A stretch of 5,378 bases of DNA from Spirochaetaceae bacterium (GTDB taxonomy: Bacteria > Spirochaetota > Spirochaetia > SZUA-6 > Bin103), in assembly GCA_026710565.1 (NCBI GenBank), contig JAPOQV010000414.1, positions 1 to 5,378 on the forward strand, in the 5' to 3' direction. The notes under the pieces were generated by a model that was given only the letters and a program-made list of their open reading frames with translations, was not told the DNA's origin and made no database searches. The position numbers and the translations under genes are program-made. Positions 1 through 5,378 of the stretch are shown here, piece after piece (position 1 is the first letter of the stretch; each line of letters starts with the position of its first letter).

Positions 1-287
1 AAGGTGTCGTAGCCGGCGGCCTCCAGGTAGTTGCCGATCGTGGGGACCGACGACGGAAACGGTGAGCCGTTGTCCCAGGCGTTGACCGCGTGGGCGTACC
101 TGCCGGACCAGAAGGAGAAGCGGGACGGCACGCACAACGGGCTGTTGCAGTATGCGCCGTCGAAGTGCACACCCTGCGCCGCCATGCGATCGATGTTCGG
201 CGTGTGCACGAATCGGTTGCCGCCGCAACCGATTACGTGGGGATCGTGCTCGTCGCTCATGATGACGACGATGTTCGGACGACTCAC
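1..287 (-). CDS. Sulfatase, N-terminal part (cut by window edge)
   Basis: This is the first 95 residues of a type I sulfatase (alkaline phosphatase superfamily), an enzyme class that hydrolyses sulfate esters using a formylglycine made from a cysteine. The N-terminus reads SRPNIVVIMSDEHD, the usual first beta strand ending in metal-binding acidic residues (D12, E13). It is followed by HTPNIDRMAAQGV and then CVPSR at residues 52-56, the CxPSR sulfatase signature with C52 as the formylglycine site. The S-G-R at 61-63 completes the signature. There is no signal peptide: the catalytic fold starts almost at residue 2, so this form looks cytoplasmic. The GTG start at 285-287 is chosen because GAGGAG lies 7 nt upstream; an in-frame ATG at codon 10 would cut into the first strand. 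The start lies 46 bp after the thrS stop, so co-transcription is likely. The substrate cannot be told from this fragment, and related phosphonate or phosphate monoester hydrolases share the fold. Confidence 0.9.
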   Translation of the reverse strand, partial: MSRPNIVVIMSDEHDPHVIGCGGNRFVHTPNIDRMAAQGVHFDGAYCNSPLCVPSRFSFWSGRYAHAVNAWDNGSPFPSSVPTIGNYLEAAGYDT

Positions 288-294
288 GGTGCTG

Positions 295-300
295 CTCCTC
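295..300 (-). promoter_or_regulatory. Shine-Dalgarno site of the sulfatase
   Basis: GAGGAG on the minus strand lies 7 nt before the GTG at 285-287. It is the best ribosome-binding match near this gene and decides for the GTG over the internal ATG nine codons later. Confidence 0.7.
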
Positions 301-333
301 GGGCGATGGGACCGTCTGCCGTGCAATGGATCG

Positions 334-2163
334 TCATAGTTCCTGGGAGCGGGTGGTGATGCGGTCCTGTACGCGGTCGACGAACGCCTGCCGGGAAAGG
401 GTCTCGCGCGTGCCTGCGCGGGTGCGGAGCGCCACCGTGCCGTCGGCCACCTCGCGGTCGCCGAGCACTGCCATGTAGGGCACCTTCATGAGCTGCGCCT
501 CGCGGATCTTGCGGTTCATGCGCTCGTTGCCCAGGTCCGCCTCGGCGCGGATGGCGAGCGTGCGCAGCGCTTTCACCAGGTCCGCGGCGGCATCGTGGTG
601 GTCGGAGCCGATCGGCACCACGCGCACCTGCTCGGGGGCCAGCCACACCGGGAAGCTGCCGGCGTAGTGCTCGATCAGGAAGCCGATGAACCGCTCGTGG
701 GTGCCGAGCGGCGCGCGGTGGATGCACAGCGGCGTCTCGTCCTGATCGTCGCGGTTGACGAATGACAGGTCGAAGCGCGGCGGCACCGCGAAGTCGACCT
801 GGTTGGTGGCCAGGCTGAACTCGCGGCCGGCGGCGCTCCACACCTGCACGTCGATCTTGGGGCCGTAGAAGGCCGCCTCGTCGGCGACCTCGTCGAAGGG
901 GACGCCGGAGCGCTGCATCGCCCGCCGCACCATCTCTTCCGTCTTGAGCCAGAGCCGCTCGTCGTCCACGTACTTCTTGCCAAGGCCGCGCTTGTGGTGG
1001 GTGCTCAGCCGCATGCTGTAGCGTTCGAGGCCCATCAGCTCGAAGTAGCCGAGGTACATGTCGACGACTGCCAGGAACTCCTCCTCGAACTGCTCCTCCG
1101 AGCAATAGATGTGGGCGTCGTTCATCTGCATGGAGCGCACCCGCAGCAGGCCGTACAGCTCGCCGGACTGCTCGTAGCGGTAGCAGGTGCCGTACTCGGC
1201 CAGGCGCATGGGCAGGTCGCGGTAGCTGCGCGGGCGCTCGGCGAAGATCTTGTGATGGAAGGGGCAGTTCATGGGCTTGATGTAGTAGGAGAAGCCCTCC
1301 ATTTGCATGGGCGGGAACATGCTCTCGGCGTAGTAGGGCAGGTGGCCGGATCGCAGGAACAGCGACTCCTTCGTCAGGTGCGGGGTGCGCACGCGGTCGT
1401 AGCCGGCGGCGAACTCGACCTCCTTGGCCAGCTTCTCCAGCTCCTCGATCAGCACCGCGCCGCGCGGCAGCCAGAGCGGCAGCCCCGGCCCCACCTCGTC
1501 GTCGAAGGTGAACAGCTCCAGGTCCTGGCCGATCCGCCGGTGGTCGCGCTTCTTGACCTCCTCCAGCATCTGCAGGTGGTCGCGGAGGTCCTGCTTGCGC
1601 AGCCAGGCCGTGCCGTAAATGCGCTGCAGCATCGGCTTGTGCTCGTCGCCGCGCCAATAGGCGCCGGCCACGGTCATCAGCGTGAAGGCGTCGGACGGGA
1701 TCTGCCCCGTGTGCTCGACGTGCGGGCCGCGGCAGAGGTCCTCGAATTCGCTCTGGCGGTAGGTGCTGAGGACCGGCTCGGCGGCTTCACCGTTCTCCTG
1801 TTCCTGCCCGTACTCGTCGGCGCCGCCGGCCAGGATCGCGTCGATCAGCTCAAGCTTGTAGGGCTGGTCGGCGAACTGCGTGCGCGCGTGCTCGGCGCTC
1901 AGCTCCCGGTACTCGAACGGGTAGCGCTGACCGATGATCTGGCGCATGCGCCGCTCGATCTGCTCGAGGTCCTCCGGCGTGAAGGAGCGCGGCCGGCCGT
2001 CCTCTCCGGGACCCAGATCGAAGTCGTAGTAGAAACCGGTGTCGATGGGGGGGCCGATGCCCATCTTCGCCTGCGGATAGCGCTCGACCACCGCCTGCGC
2101 CATCACGTGCGCCAGGCTGTGACGCACGCGGTACAGCCGTTGCTGCTCAGCTTCGTTCGCCAT
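334..2163 (-). CDS. thrS: Threonine--tRNA ligase lacking the TGS domain
   Basis: Cytoplasmic class II synthetase that charges tRNA-Thr with threonine; 609 aa from the ATG at 2161-2163. Residues 15-200 are the editing (N2) domain that removes misattached serine, with HSLAH (H15, H19) and CRGPH (C144, H148). Residues 205-505 are the catalytic core. The zinc ligands C300 (MNCP), H351 (NDAHIYC) and H482 (CIHRAPLG) are all present; motif 2 is YRYEQSGELYGLLRVR with R329, and motif 3 includes R491. The anticodon-binding domain follows at about 510-609. The N-terminal TGS domain of the 642-aa E. coli enzyme is absent: the editing motif starts at residue 15, and the 65-bp gap upstream is too short to hold it. 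An acidic, Gly/Glu-rich stretch at about 112-130 looks like an insertion within the editing domain. The open frame continues upstream to a TTG at 2230-2232, but those 23 codons resemble nothing known and I reject them. No strong Shine-Dalgarno precedes the ATG. Confidence 0.97.
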   Translation of the reverse strand: MANEAEQQRLYRVRHSLAHVMAQAVVERYPQAKMGIGPPIDTGFYYDFDLGPGEDGRPRSFTPEDLEQIERRMRQIIGQRYPFEYRELSAEHARTQFADQPYKLELIDAILAGGADEYGQEQENGEAAEPVLSTYRQSEFEDLCRGPHVEHTGQIPSDAFTLMTVAGAYWRGDEHKPMLQRIYGTAWLRKQDLRDHLQMLEEVKKRDHRRIGQDLELFTFDDEVGPGLPLWLPRGAVLIEELEKLAKEVEFAAGYDRVRTPHLTKESLFLRSGHLPYYAESMFPPMQMEGFSYYIKPMNCPFHHKIFAERPRSYRDLPMRLAEYGTCYRYEQSGELYGLLRVRSMQMNDAHIYCSEEQFEEEFLAVVDMYLGYFELMGLERYSMRLSTHHKRGLGKKYVDDERLWLKTEEMVRRAMQRSGVPFDEVADEAAFYGPKIDVQVWSAAGREFSLATNQVDFAVPPRFDLSFVNRDDQDETPLCIHRAPLGTHERFIGFLIEHYAGSFPVWLAPEQVRVVPIGSDHHDAAADLVKALRTLAIRAEADLGNERMNRKIREAQLMKVPYMAVLGDREVADGTVALRTRAGTRETLSRQAFVDRVQDRITTRSQEL

Positions 2164-2168
2164 AGTCG

Positions 2169-2174
2169 ATGATA
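2169..2174 (-). promoter_or_regulatory. Candidate -10 element in front of thrS
   Basis: TATCAT on the minus strand, inside TAGGGTATCATCG (2167-2179), matches a sigma-70 -10 box at four of six positions including the key T-A...T. It ends 5 nt before the thrS ATG, so the usual spacing puts the transcription start on the A of the ATG, giving a leaderless mRNA. The -35 region is weak by sequence and is occupied by a palindrome. The same motif occurs before the desaturase gene. Promoter function is inferred. Confidence 0.4.
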
Positions 2175-2184
2175 CCCTACGGCA

Positions 2185-2200
2185 TCGATCGTGCGATCGA
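2185..2200. repeat. 16-bp palindrome upstream of thrS
   Basis: TCGATCG-TG-CGATCGA is a perfect 7-bp inverted repeat around 2 nt. It lies 21 bp upstream of the thrS ATG, between the amidohydrolase stop and thrS. Relative to a start of transcription at the ATG it covers about -22 to -37, the place of a -35 box, which suits an operator for a dimeric regulator. In a read-through transcript it would be a short hairpin. No T-run follows, so it is not an intrinsic terminator. Confidence 0.45.
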
Positions 2201-2228
2201 CACGGCAGCGGCGCCACGGCCGCCGAAC

Positions 2229-3527
2229 TCAATAGTCGTCGGAGAAGCGCCGCGGCGGCCTGGGCGTCCGGTCGGCCCCGGCGGTGGCGAGCAGCGCCCG
2301 CGGGTCAAGACGAGTGCCGCCGCGGATCACCAGTTCGATGTCGCGCAGCGCGCGGATGTCGCTGCTCGGATCGTCGCGGACGACGATCAGGTCGGCTTCG
2401 CGGCCTGCCTCCACGCTGCCGATGCGGTCCTCCATCTGCAGCGCCGCGGCCGCGTCGCGGGTTGCCGCGCGCAGGCACCGGGCGGGCTGCATGCCGCAGT
2501 CGACCAGCAGCGCGAGCTCGTCCACCAGGCCGAACCCGGGCATCACGTGGCAGAACGGGGCGTCGCTGCCGGTGACGAGGCGGGCGCCGCGCTCGGCCAG
2601 TGATGCGGTCACGATCTGCATGGCGGCAAGCGCGCGCACGCGGCGCACCCGCTCGGCTGCCGGCGCGGGCCGGCCGTAGAGCTTGTCCCACCAGGCGCGC
2701 AACTGGGCGGGGGCGTAGGCGAACTGCCGGTGACGCAGGTGGCGGGGGTTTCCCGAGTCCGTGATGCGCTTCCAGACGATCCGCGTCGGCGCCAGCCACG
2801 TGCCGTGGTCGATCACCGTGTCCAGCAGCTTCTGCACGCGGTCCGGATCCAGGTCCGGCCAGAGGTCCAGCCAGTGCTCTCCGGCGGCATGGCGCTCAGG
2901 CCACATTGCCTCGGCAAACCCCGAAAGGTGCTCGATTTCGTCCAGTCCGGCGGCGATCGCCTCGGCGGCGTGCATGTGGTCCTGCAGGTGGGCGACGGTG
3001 AACCTGCCGTGGCGCTGCGCGCGCTCCAGCACCGCCAGCGTGCACGGCCGGTCGAGTCCCGCGTAGATCTTGATCTGATCGACGCCGGCGTCCACCAGTC
3101 GGTCCACTTGGGTACGCGCCTCCTGCGGCGTGCGGATGATCTCGGCCGCGCCGGTCCAGCTCTTGCCCGAGTCACCGTCGAGCAACGGGCCGGTACACAC
3201 GAAGCGCGGCGCGCAGGCGTCCGCGCGGTTCCAGGCCTCGCGCCTCGCGATCGCCTGACCGAGCCGGCAGCCGACGTCCCGCACGGCAGTCACGCCGTTT
3301 GCCAGGTAGAGCGGCGCCTGCCAGTCCTCGGAGTGCACGTGGACGTCGATCAGCCCCGGCAGGATGAAGGCGCCGGTCACGTCAACACGCTCGACGGGCG
3401 GCAGTTCGCCGGCCGGAACCACGCCGGCGATCCGGGTGCCGCGCACATGCACGGCCCGACCGGTCAGCCAAGTGGAACTGCCGGTGTCGAACACCTGTGC
3501 GCCGACCAGCGCGAAATCCCTCCGCAT
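2229..3527 (-). CDS. Metal-dependent amidohydrolase (imidazolonepropionase/prolidase-like)
   Basis: Cytoplasmic amidohydrolase-superfamily enzyme of 432 aa that should hydrolyse an amide, cyclic amide or dipeptide-like bond with one or two metal ions. The N-terminal beta-sandwich part (1-55) leads into GLIDVHVH with ligands H63 and H65. K153 (QIKIYAG) is at the place of the bridging carboxylated lysine. H180 (VAHLQDH) and H200 (IEHLSG) follow, and D322 (GSDAP) is the catalytic aspartate, so the full ligand set is present. The C-terminus carries the family's RIGSVEAGREADLIVV return to the small domain. No signal peptide is seen. The start is ambiguous: ATG at 3525-3527 has GGTGA 5 nt before it, while GTG at 3534-3536 would add three residues with no ribosome site; I prefer the ATG. 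It begins 32 nt after the desaturase stop and is probably in the same transcript. The substrate cannot be assigned; similarity is to the group that mixes Xaa-Pro dipeptidase-like and imidazolonepropionase-like enzymes. Confidence 0.9.
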   Translation of the reverse strand: MRRDFALVGAQVFDTGSSTWLTGRAVHVRGTRIAGVVPAGELPPVERVDVTGAFILPGLIDVHVHSEDWQAPLYLANGVTAVRDVGCRLGQAIARREAWNRADACAPRFVCTGPLLDGDSGKSWTGAAEIIRTPQEARTQVDRLVDAGVDQIKIYAGLDRPCTLAVLERAQRHGRFTVAHLQDHMHAAEAIAAGLDEIEHLSGFAEAMWPERHAAGEHWLDLWPDLDPDRVQKLLDTVIDHGTWLAPTRIVWKRITDSGNPRHLRHRQFAYAPAQLRAWWDKLYGRPAPAAERVRRVRALAAMQIVTASLAERGARLVTGSDAPFCHVMPGFGLVDELALLVDCGMQPARCLRAATRDAAAALQMEDRIGSVEAGREADLIVVRDDPSSDIRALRDIELVIRGGTRLDPRALLATAGADRTPRPPRRFSDDY

Positions 3528-3547
3528 CGCTGTCACCGGCCGGGCAC

Positions 3548-3575
3548 GGGAGCTTCGGGCTACGCCGGAGCTCCC
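3548..3575 (-). repeat. Inverted repeat overlapping the desaturase stop codon
   Basis: Arms 3548-3558 and 3565-3575 pair over 11 positions with one imperfect pair and a 6-nt loop (3559-3564). In the minus-strand RNA the imperfect pair is C-A. The desaturase stop TAG (3560-3562) sits in the loop, and the amidohydrolase start lies about 20 nt downstream. There is no T-run after it, so it is not a standard terminator. It could be an mRNA processing, stabilising or coupling element between the two genes; this role is inference. Confidence 0.45.
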
Positions 3576-4603
3576 TCGGCCTGTGCGAGTTGGGCTCGCC
3601 GCAGTCCTTCCCGGAAGCCGACCATCTGCCGGGTCGTCTCATCGTAGAGGCGTACGGACATGCATCTCGCCGTGTCGCGTAGGCGGAGCACCGGAACGTG
3701 GCGGAACATCGGCTGTTCCCGGTGGGCGCGCGCCAGGTAGTAGTTGGGGATGCCGGGATTCAGGTGGTGCACGTGATGGAAGCCGATGTTGCCGGTGAAC
3801 CACTGCAGGATCCGAGGCAGCTTCAGGTAGGACGATCCCTGTAACGCCGCGTCGGCAAATTCCCAGCCCTCGCGGCGGCTCCAGTACACGTCCTCGTATT
3901 GATGCTGAACGTAGAACAGCCAGGTGCCGACCATGGACGCGGCCACGAACACCGGCGTGAAGACCCGGACGAAGTCGACGAACCCGAAGGTCAGAGACAT
4001 GGCGGCCACGAACAGCGCCACCCCGAGGTTGGTCCATATGATGGCCCGGTTGGCGCGGCTGCTGACGTGCTTGCGGGGAAAGCGGTGATTGAGCAGGAAG
4101 CTCAGGGGAGCGATCAGGACGAACAGCACCAGCGGGTTCCGGAACACCCGGTACGCCAGGCGCAGGATGCGCGGCGCATCGGCAAACTCCTGAACGGTCA
4201 TCGTCCACACGTCGCCCAGGCCGCGCCGGTCCAGGTCACCGGCGTTGGCGTGGTGCATGGCATGCATGTGGGTCCAATGGTGGAACGGAGTGAAGGCGAG
4301 GATTCCCGCGACGAAGCCGATGGCGCGGTTCCAGCGGCTGACGGGGAGAAAGGACCCGTGTCCCGCATCGTGGAATATGATGAAGATGCGGATCAGGAAC
4401 CCTGCGGTCGGCAGGGCCAGGAGCAGGCTGAGCGGGTAGGAAAGCTGCGCGATCGCGCCCATGGCGAGGATCCCGGCGACGTACGGGATGACCGAAGTCG
4501 CAAGCTGGCCGATGCCTCGTGCCAACGACGGCTGCCGGTACTGGCGGAGCGCGCCCTGCAGTGCGCGGGCTTCATCCCCGGCAGCGATCAACTGGTCATT
4601 CAC
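3560..4603 (-). CDS. Acyl-lipid fatty acid desaturase (DesA-like, omega-6/delta-12 type)
   Basis: Membrane di-iron enzyme of 347 aa that inserts a double bond into acyl chains, probably of membrane lipids, with electrons from ferredoxin or a similar donor. All three histidine boxes are intact: HDAGH (78-82), HAMHH (114-118) and HHVHH (276-280). The conserved extra histidine H234 is present in FYVQHQYEDVYW. NLDRRG-like and VWTMTVQEF segments (123-140) are typical of the bacterial acyl-lipid group. Hydrophobic segments at about 38-77, 95-107, 156-172 and 187-231 give the expected pattern of paired membrane spans, with the histidines on the cytoplasmic side. The start is the GTG at 4601-4603, with AGGGAGGG 9 nt upstream; the next in-frame Met is residue 48, inside a membrane span, and would be too late. 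The gene heads a probable two-gene unit with the amidohydrolase downstream. Double-bond position is not readable from sequence; delta-12/omega-6 is the likeliest by motif. Confidence 0.95.
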   Translation of the reverse strand: MNDQLIAAGDEARALQGALRQYRQPSLARGIGQLATSVIPYVAGILAMGAIAQLSYPLSLLLALPTAGFLIRIFIIFHDAGHGSFLPVSRWNRAIGFVAGILAFTPFHHWTHMHAMHHANAGDLDRRGLGDVWTMTVQEFADAPRILRLAYRVFRNPLVLFVLIAPLSFLLNHRFPRKHVSSRANRAIIWTNLGVALFVAAMSLTFGFVDFVRVFTPVFVAASMVGTWLFYVQHQYEDVYWSRREGWEFADAALQGSSYLKLPRILQWFTGNIGFHHVHHLNPGIPNYYLARAHREQPMFRHVPVLRLRDTARCMSVRLYDETTRQMVGFREGLRRAQLAQAEGAPA

Positions 4604-4612
4604 GTCCTCTTG

Positions 4613-4620
4613 CCCTCCCT
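4613..4620 (-). promoter_or_regulatory. Shine-Dalgarno site of the desaturase
   Basis: AGGGAGGG on the minus strand lies 9 nt before the GTG at 4601-4603. It supports this non-ATG start. A second purine run, AGAGGA, is only about 2 nt from the start and is too close to serve. Confidence 0.6.
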
Positions 4621-4681
4621 GACGGCGAGGGCCGGTGCTTGACCTTCCCCAGCATCCTCCGGTGCGTGCCGTGCACCCCGT

Positions 4682-4697
4682 TGCAGCGGTTGCTGCA
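4682..4697 (-). repeat. Small hairpin in the desaturase leader
   Basis: TGCAGC-AACC-GCTGCA on the minus strand is a perfect 6-bp stem with a 4-nt loop, 78 nt upstream of the desaturase start and inside its predicted leader. A weaker 5-bp stem (GGTGC/GCACC, 4661-4677) follows. Neither has a T-run, so these are not terminators. A regulatory role is only a possibility. Confidence 0.35.
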
Positions 4698-4718
4698 CTG
4701 CTTCGATCGCCGCGGACG

Positions 4719-4747
4719 ATGATAGCCTAAACCTGAACCGCAGGGAA
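4719..4747 (-). promoter_or_regulatory. Candidate promoter of the desaturase gene
   Basis: A -10-like TATCAT (4719-4724, minus strand) lies 17 bp from a weak -35-like TTCCCT (4742-4747, three of six matches to TTGACA). The -10 sits inside TAGGCTATCATCG (4717-4729), which matches the motif before thrS at 12 of 13 positions. Transcription would start near 4713, giving a leader of about 110 nt. It is the best candidate in the 175-bp gap between the ankyrin gene and the desaturase. Confidence 0.4.
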
Positions 4748-4778
4748 GTTCGCGCAGCAGTGACAGCCGTGCGCCAGC

Positions 4779-5378
4779 TCAGCGGCGCGCACCGTGCCGG
4801 CGCAGCAGCGCGGCGAGCTCGCCGTGGCCCTGCCCCGACGCCCACGCCAACGGCGACGCCCACGGCTCGGCTTCGGGTTCGTCGACCGCGGCGCCGCGCT
4901 CGATCAGGAGCCGGACCAGCGCGGTGCGCCCCCAGCGGCACGCCCAGGCCAGCGGCGTGGAGCGGAGTAGCGGGTCGCGCCGGGTCAGGCCGGCGCCCGC
5001 GTCGAGCAGCAGCGTCGCAAACGCGACGCGCTCCTCCTCCGTGATCACCTGGCGGCCCCACGTCTCACCGGACTGCGCCGTGTGCTGCAGGGTCGTGAAG
5101 CCGTGGTGGCCGGCGACGTCCGGGTCGACTCCGTGAGCCAGGATCATCTCCAGGCAGCGGGGATACGTGGAACGGTCGAAACCCTTGCCGTCCAGGGGTC
5201 CGTGGTTCCAGATGCGCATCGGCTGCTGAAGGATCTGGCTCCACCACGGGTCGTCGGACTGCCGTTCGATCAGCGGCAGGCAGAGCTCGATGATCGCGGG
5301 CTCCCCCCCACACGCAGCCGCCCACAGCAGTTGCTCGTAGGCGGTGCGGTCGCGCCGGTCGGTCACCGCCGGCGCCCT
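4779..5378 (-). CDS. Ankyrin-repeat protein, C-terminal part (5' end beyond window)
   Basis: Ankyrin-repeat protein of unknown partner. The frame is open to the window edge, reading four more codons upstream of a GTG at 5364-5366, so the gene very likely begins outside the window; if that GTG were the start the protein would be 195 aa. Counting from that GTG, ankyrin-like helix pairs are seen at about 9-33 (EQLLWAAACGGEPAIIELCL), 70-98 (CLEMILAHGVDPDVAGHHGFTTLQHTA), 113-145 (AFATLLLDAGAGLTRRD...STPLAWACRWG), 148-178 (ALVRLLIERGAAVDEP...SPLAWASGQG) and 182-192. The stretch 38-60 (DDPWWSQILQQPMRIW) departs from the repeat consensus and looks like a family-specific insertion. No signal peptide or membrane span is visible in this part. 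The stop is 175 bp before the desaturase, with no clear terminator between. Ankyrin proteins bind other proteins; nothing here says which. Confidence 0.85.
   Translation of the reverse strand, partial: RAPAVTDRRDRTAYEQLLWAAACGGEPAIIELCLPLIERQSDDPWWSQILQQPMRIWNHGPLDGKGFDRSTYPRCLEMILAHGVDPDVAGHHGFTTLQHTAQSGETWGRQVITEEERVAFATLLLDAGAGLTRRDPLLRSTPLAWACRWGRTALVRLLIERGAAVDEPEAEPWASPLAWASGQGHGELAALLRRHGARR

Noticed and set aside
7..20. A 14-nt exact repeat of 1397-1410
   Set aside because: Both copies encode the same Ala-Ala-Gly-Tyr-Asp peptide in unrelated genes with the same codon preferences; coincidence in coding sequence.
288..333. Separate promoter for the sulfatase
   Set aside because: No -10/-35 pair is visible in the 46-bp gap; TATGAC at the thrS stop is a poor match.
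284..1657. Long minus-strand frame of 457 codons overlapping thrS
   Set aside because: An out-of-frame shadow of thrS, dominated by Arg, Ala and Pro, with no recognisable motif.
994..2172. Long open frame (392 codons) on the plus strand
   Set aside because: It is entirely antisense to thrS, whose motifs are unambiguous. The translation is Leu/Val/His-rich with no domain, as expected opposite a high-GC gene.
2185..2200. ThrRS-binding mRNA operator mimicking the tRNA-Thr anticodon arm, as in E. coli
   Set aside because: The hairpin loop does not present an NGU anticodon-like triplet in a 7-nt loop, and this enzyme lacks the N-terminal domain involved in that control.
2164..2232. A 23-residue N-terminal extension of ThrRS from a TTG overlapping the amidohydrolase stop
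   Set aside because: The TTGA overlap would allow translational coupling, but the added residues show no similarity to ThrRS N-termini and contain the palindrome and -10-like element.
2730..3647. Plus-strand open frame of 305 codons opposite the amidohydrolase
   Set aside because: Antisense shadow; the minus-strand frame has the complete metal-ligand set.
3899..4642. Plus-strand open frame of 247 codons opposite the desaturase
   Set aside because: Antisense shadow; the desaturase histidine boxes fix the coding strand.
4752..4774. Possible terminator after the ankyrin gene (GCGCA/TGCGC)
   Set aside because: Only a 5-bp stem with a 13-nt loop and no following T-run.

Overview
The window holds five protein genes, all on the minus strand. 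Two of them run off the ends. The sequence is high in GC (roughly two-thirds by eye), coding-dense, and free of RNA genes, mobile elements or CRISPR. The chromosome looks bacterial. The threonyl-tRNA synthetase lacks the N-terminal TGS domain. Its core segments (for example MNDAHIYC and the GLGKKYVDDERLWLKTEEM stretch) remind me of spirochaete or Chloroflexi enzymes. Together with the CxPSR-type sulfatase, the metal-dependent amidohydrolase and the ankyrin protein, this suggests a high-GC environmental bacterium such as a free-living or host-associated Spirochaetaceae member. That assignment is inference from remembered similarity.

In the direction of transcription (right to left) the order is as follows. 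(1) The C-terminal part of an ankyrin-repeat protein (4779-5378, open at the right edge). (2) A 175-bp intergenic stretch with a candidate promoter, a leader of about 110 nt with small hairpins, and a good Shine-Dalgarno. (3) An acyl-lipid fatty acid desaturase (3560-4603) with all three histidine boxes. (4) After a short gap carrying an inverted repeat that overlaps the desaturase stop, an amidohydrolase (2229-3527) with a complete binuclear-metal ligand set. (5) A 65-bp gap with a palindrome and a TATCAT element, then thrS (334-2163). (6) A 46-bp gap, then the start of a sulfatase (1-287, open at the left edge).

The desaturase and amidohydrolase are probably one transcript. thrS may have its own promoter and, if so, may be translated from a leaderless message, because the -10-like element ends 5 nt before the ATG. 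The sulfatase has a clear GAGGAG ribosome site and no obvious separate promoter, so it probably reads through from thrS.

I see no coherent multi-gene system here. Membrane lipid desaturation, a small-molecule amidohydrolase, translation and sulfate-ester hydrolysis are simply neighbours. The points most worth a second look are regulatory: a 13-nt motif shared (12 of 13) in front of thrS and the desaturase, the 16-bp palindrome in the -35 region of thrS, and the TGS-less synthetase.
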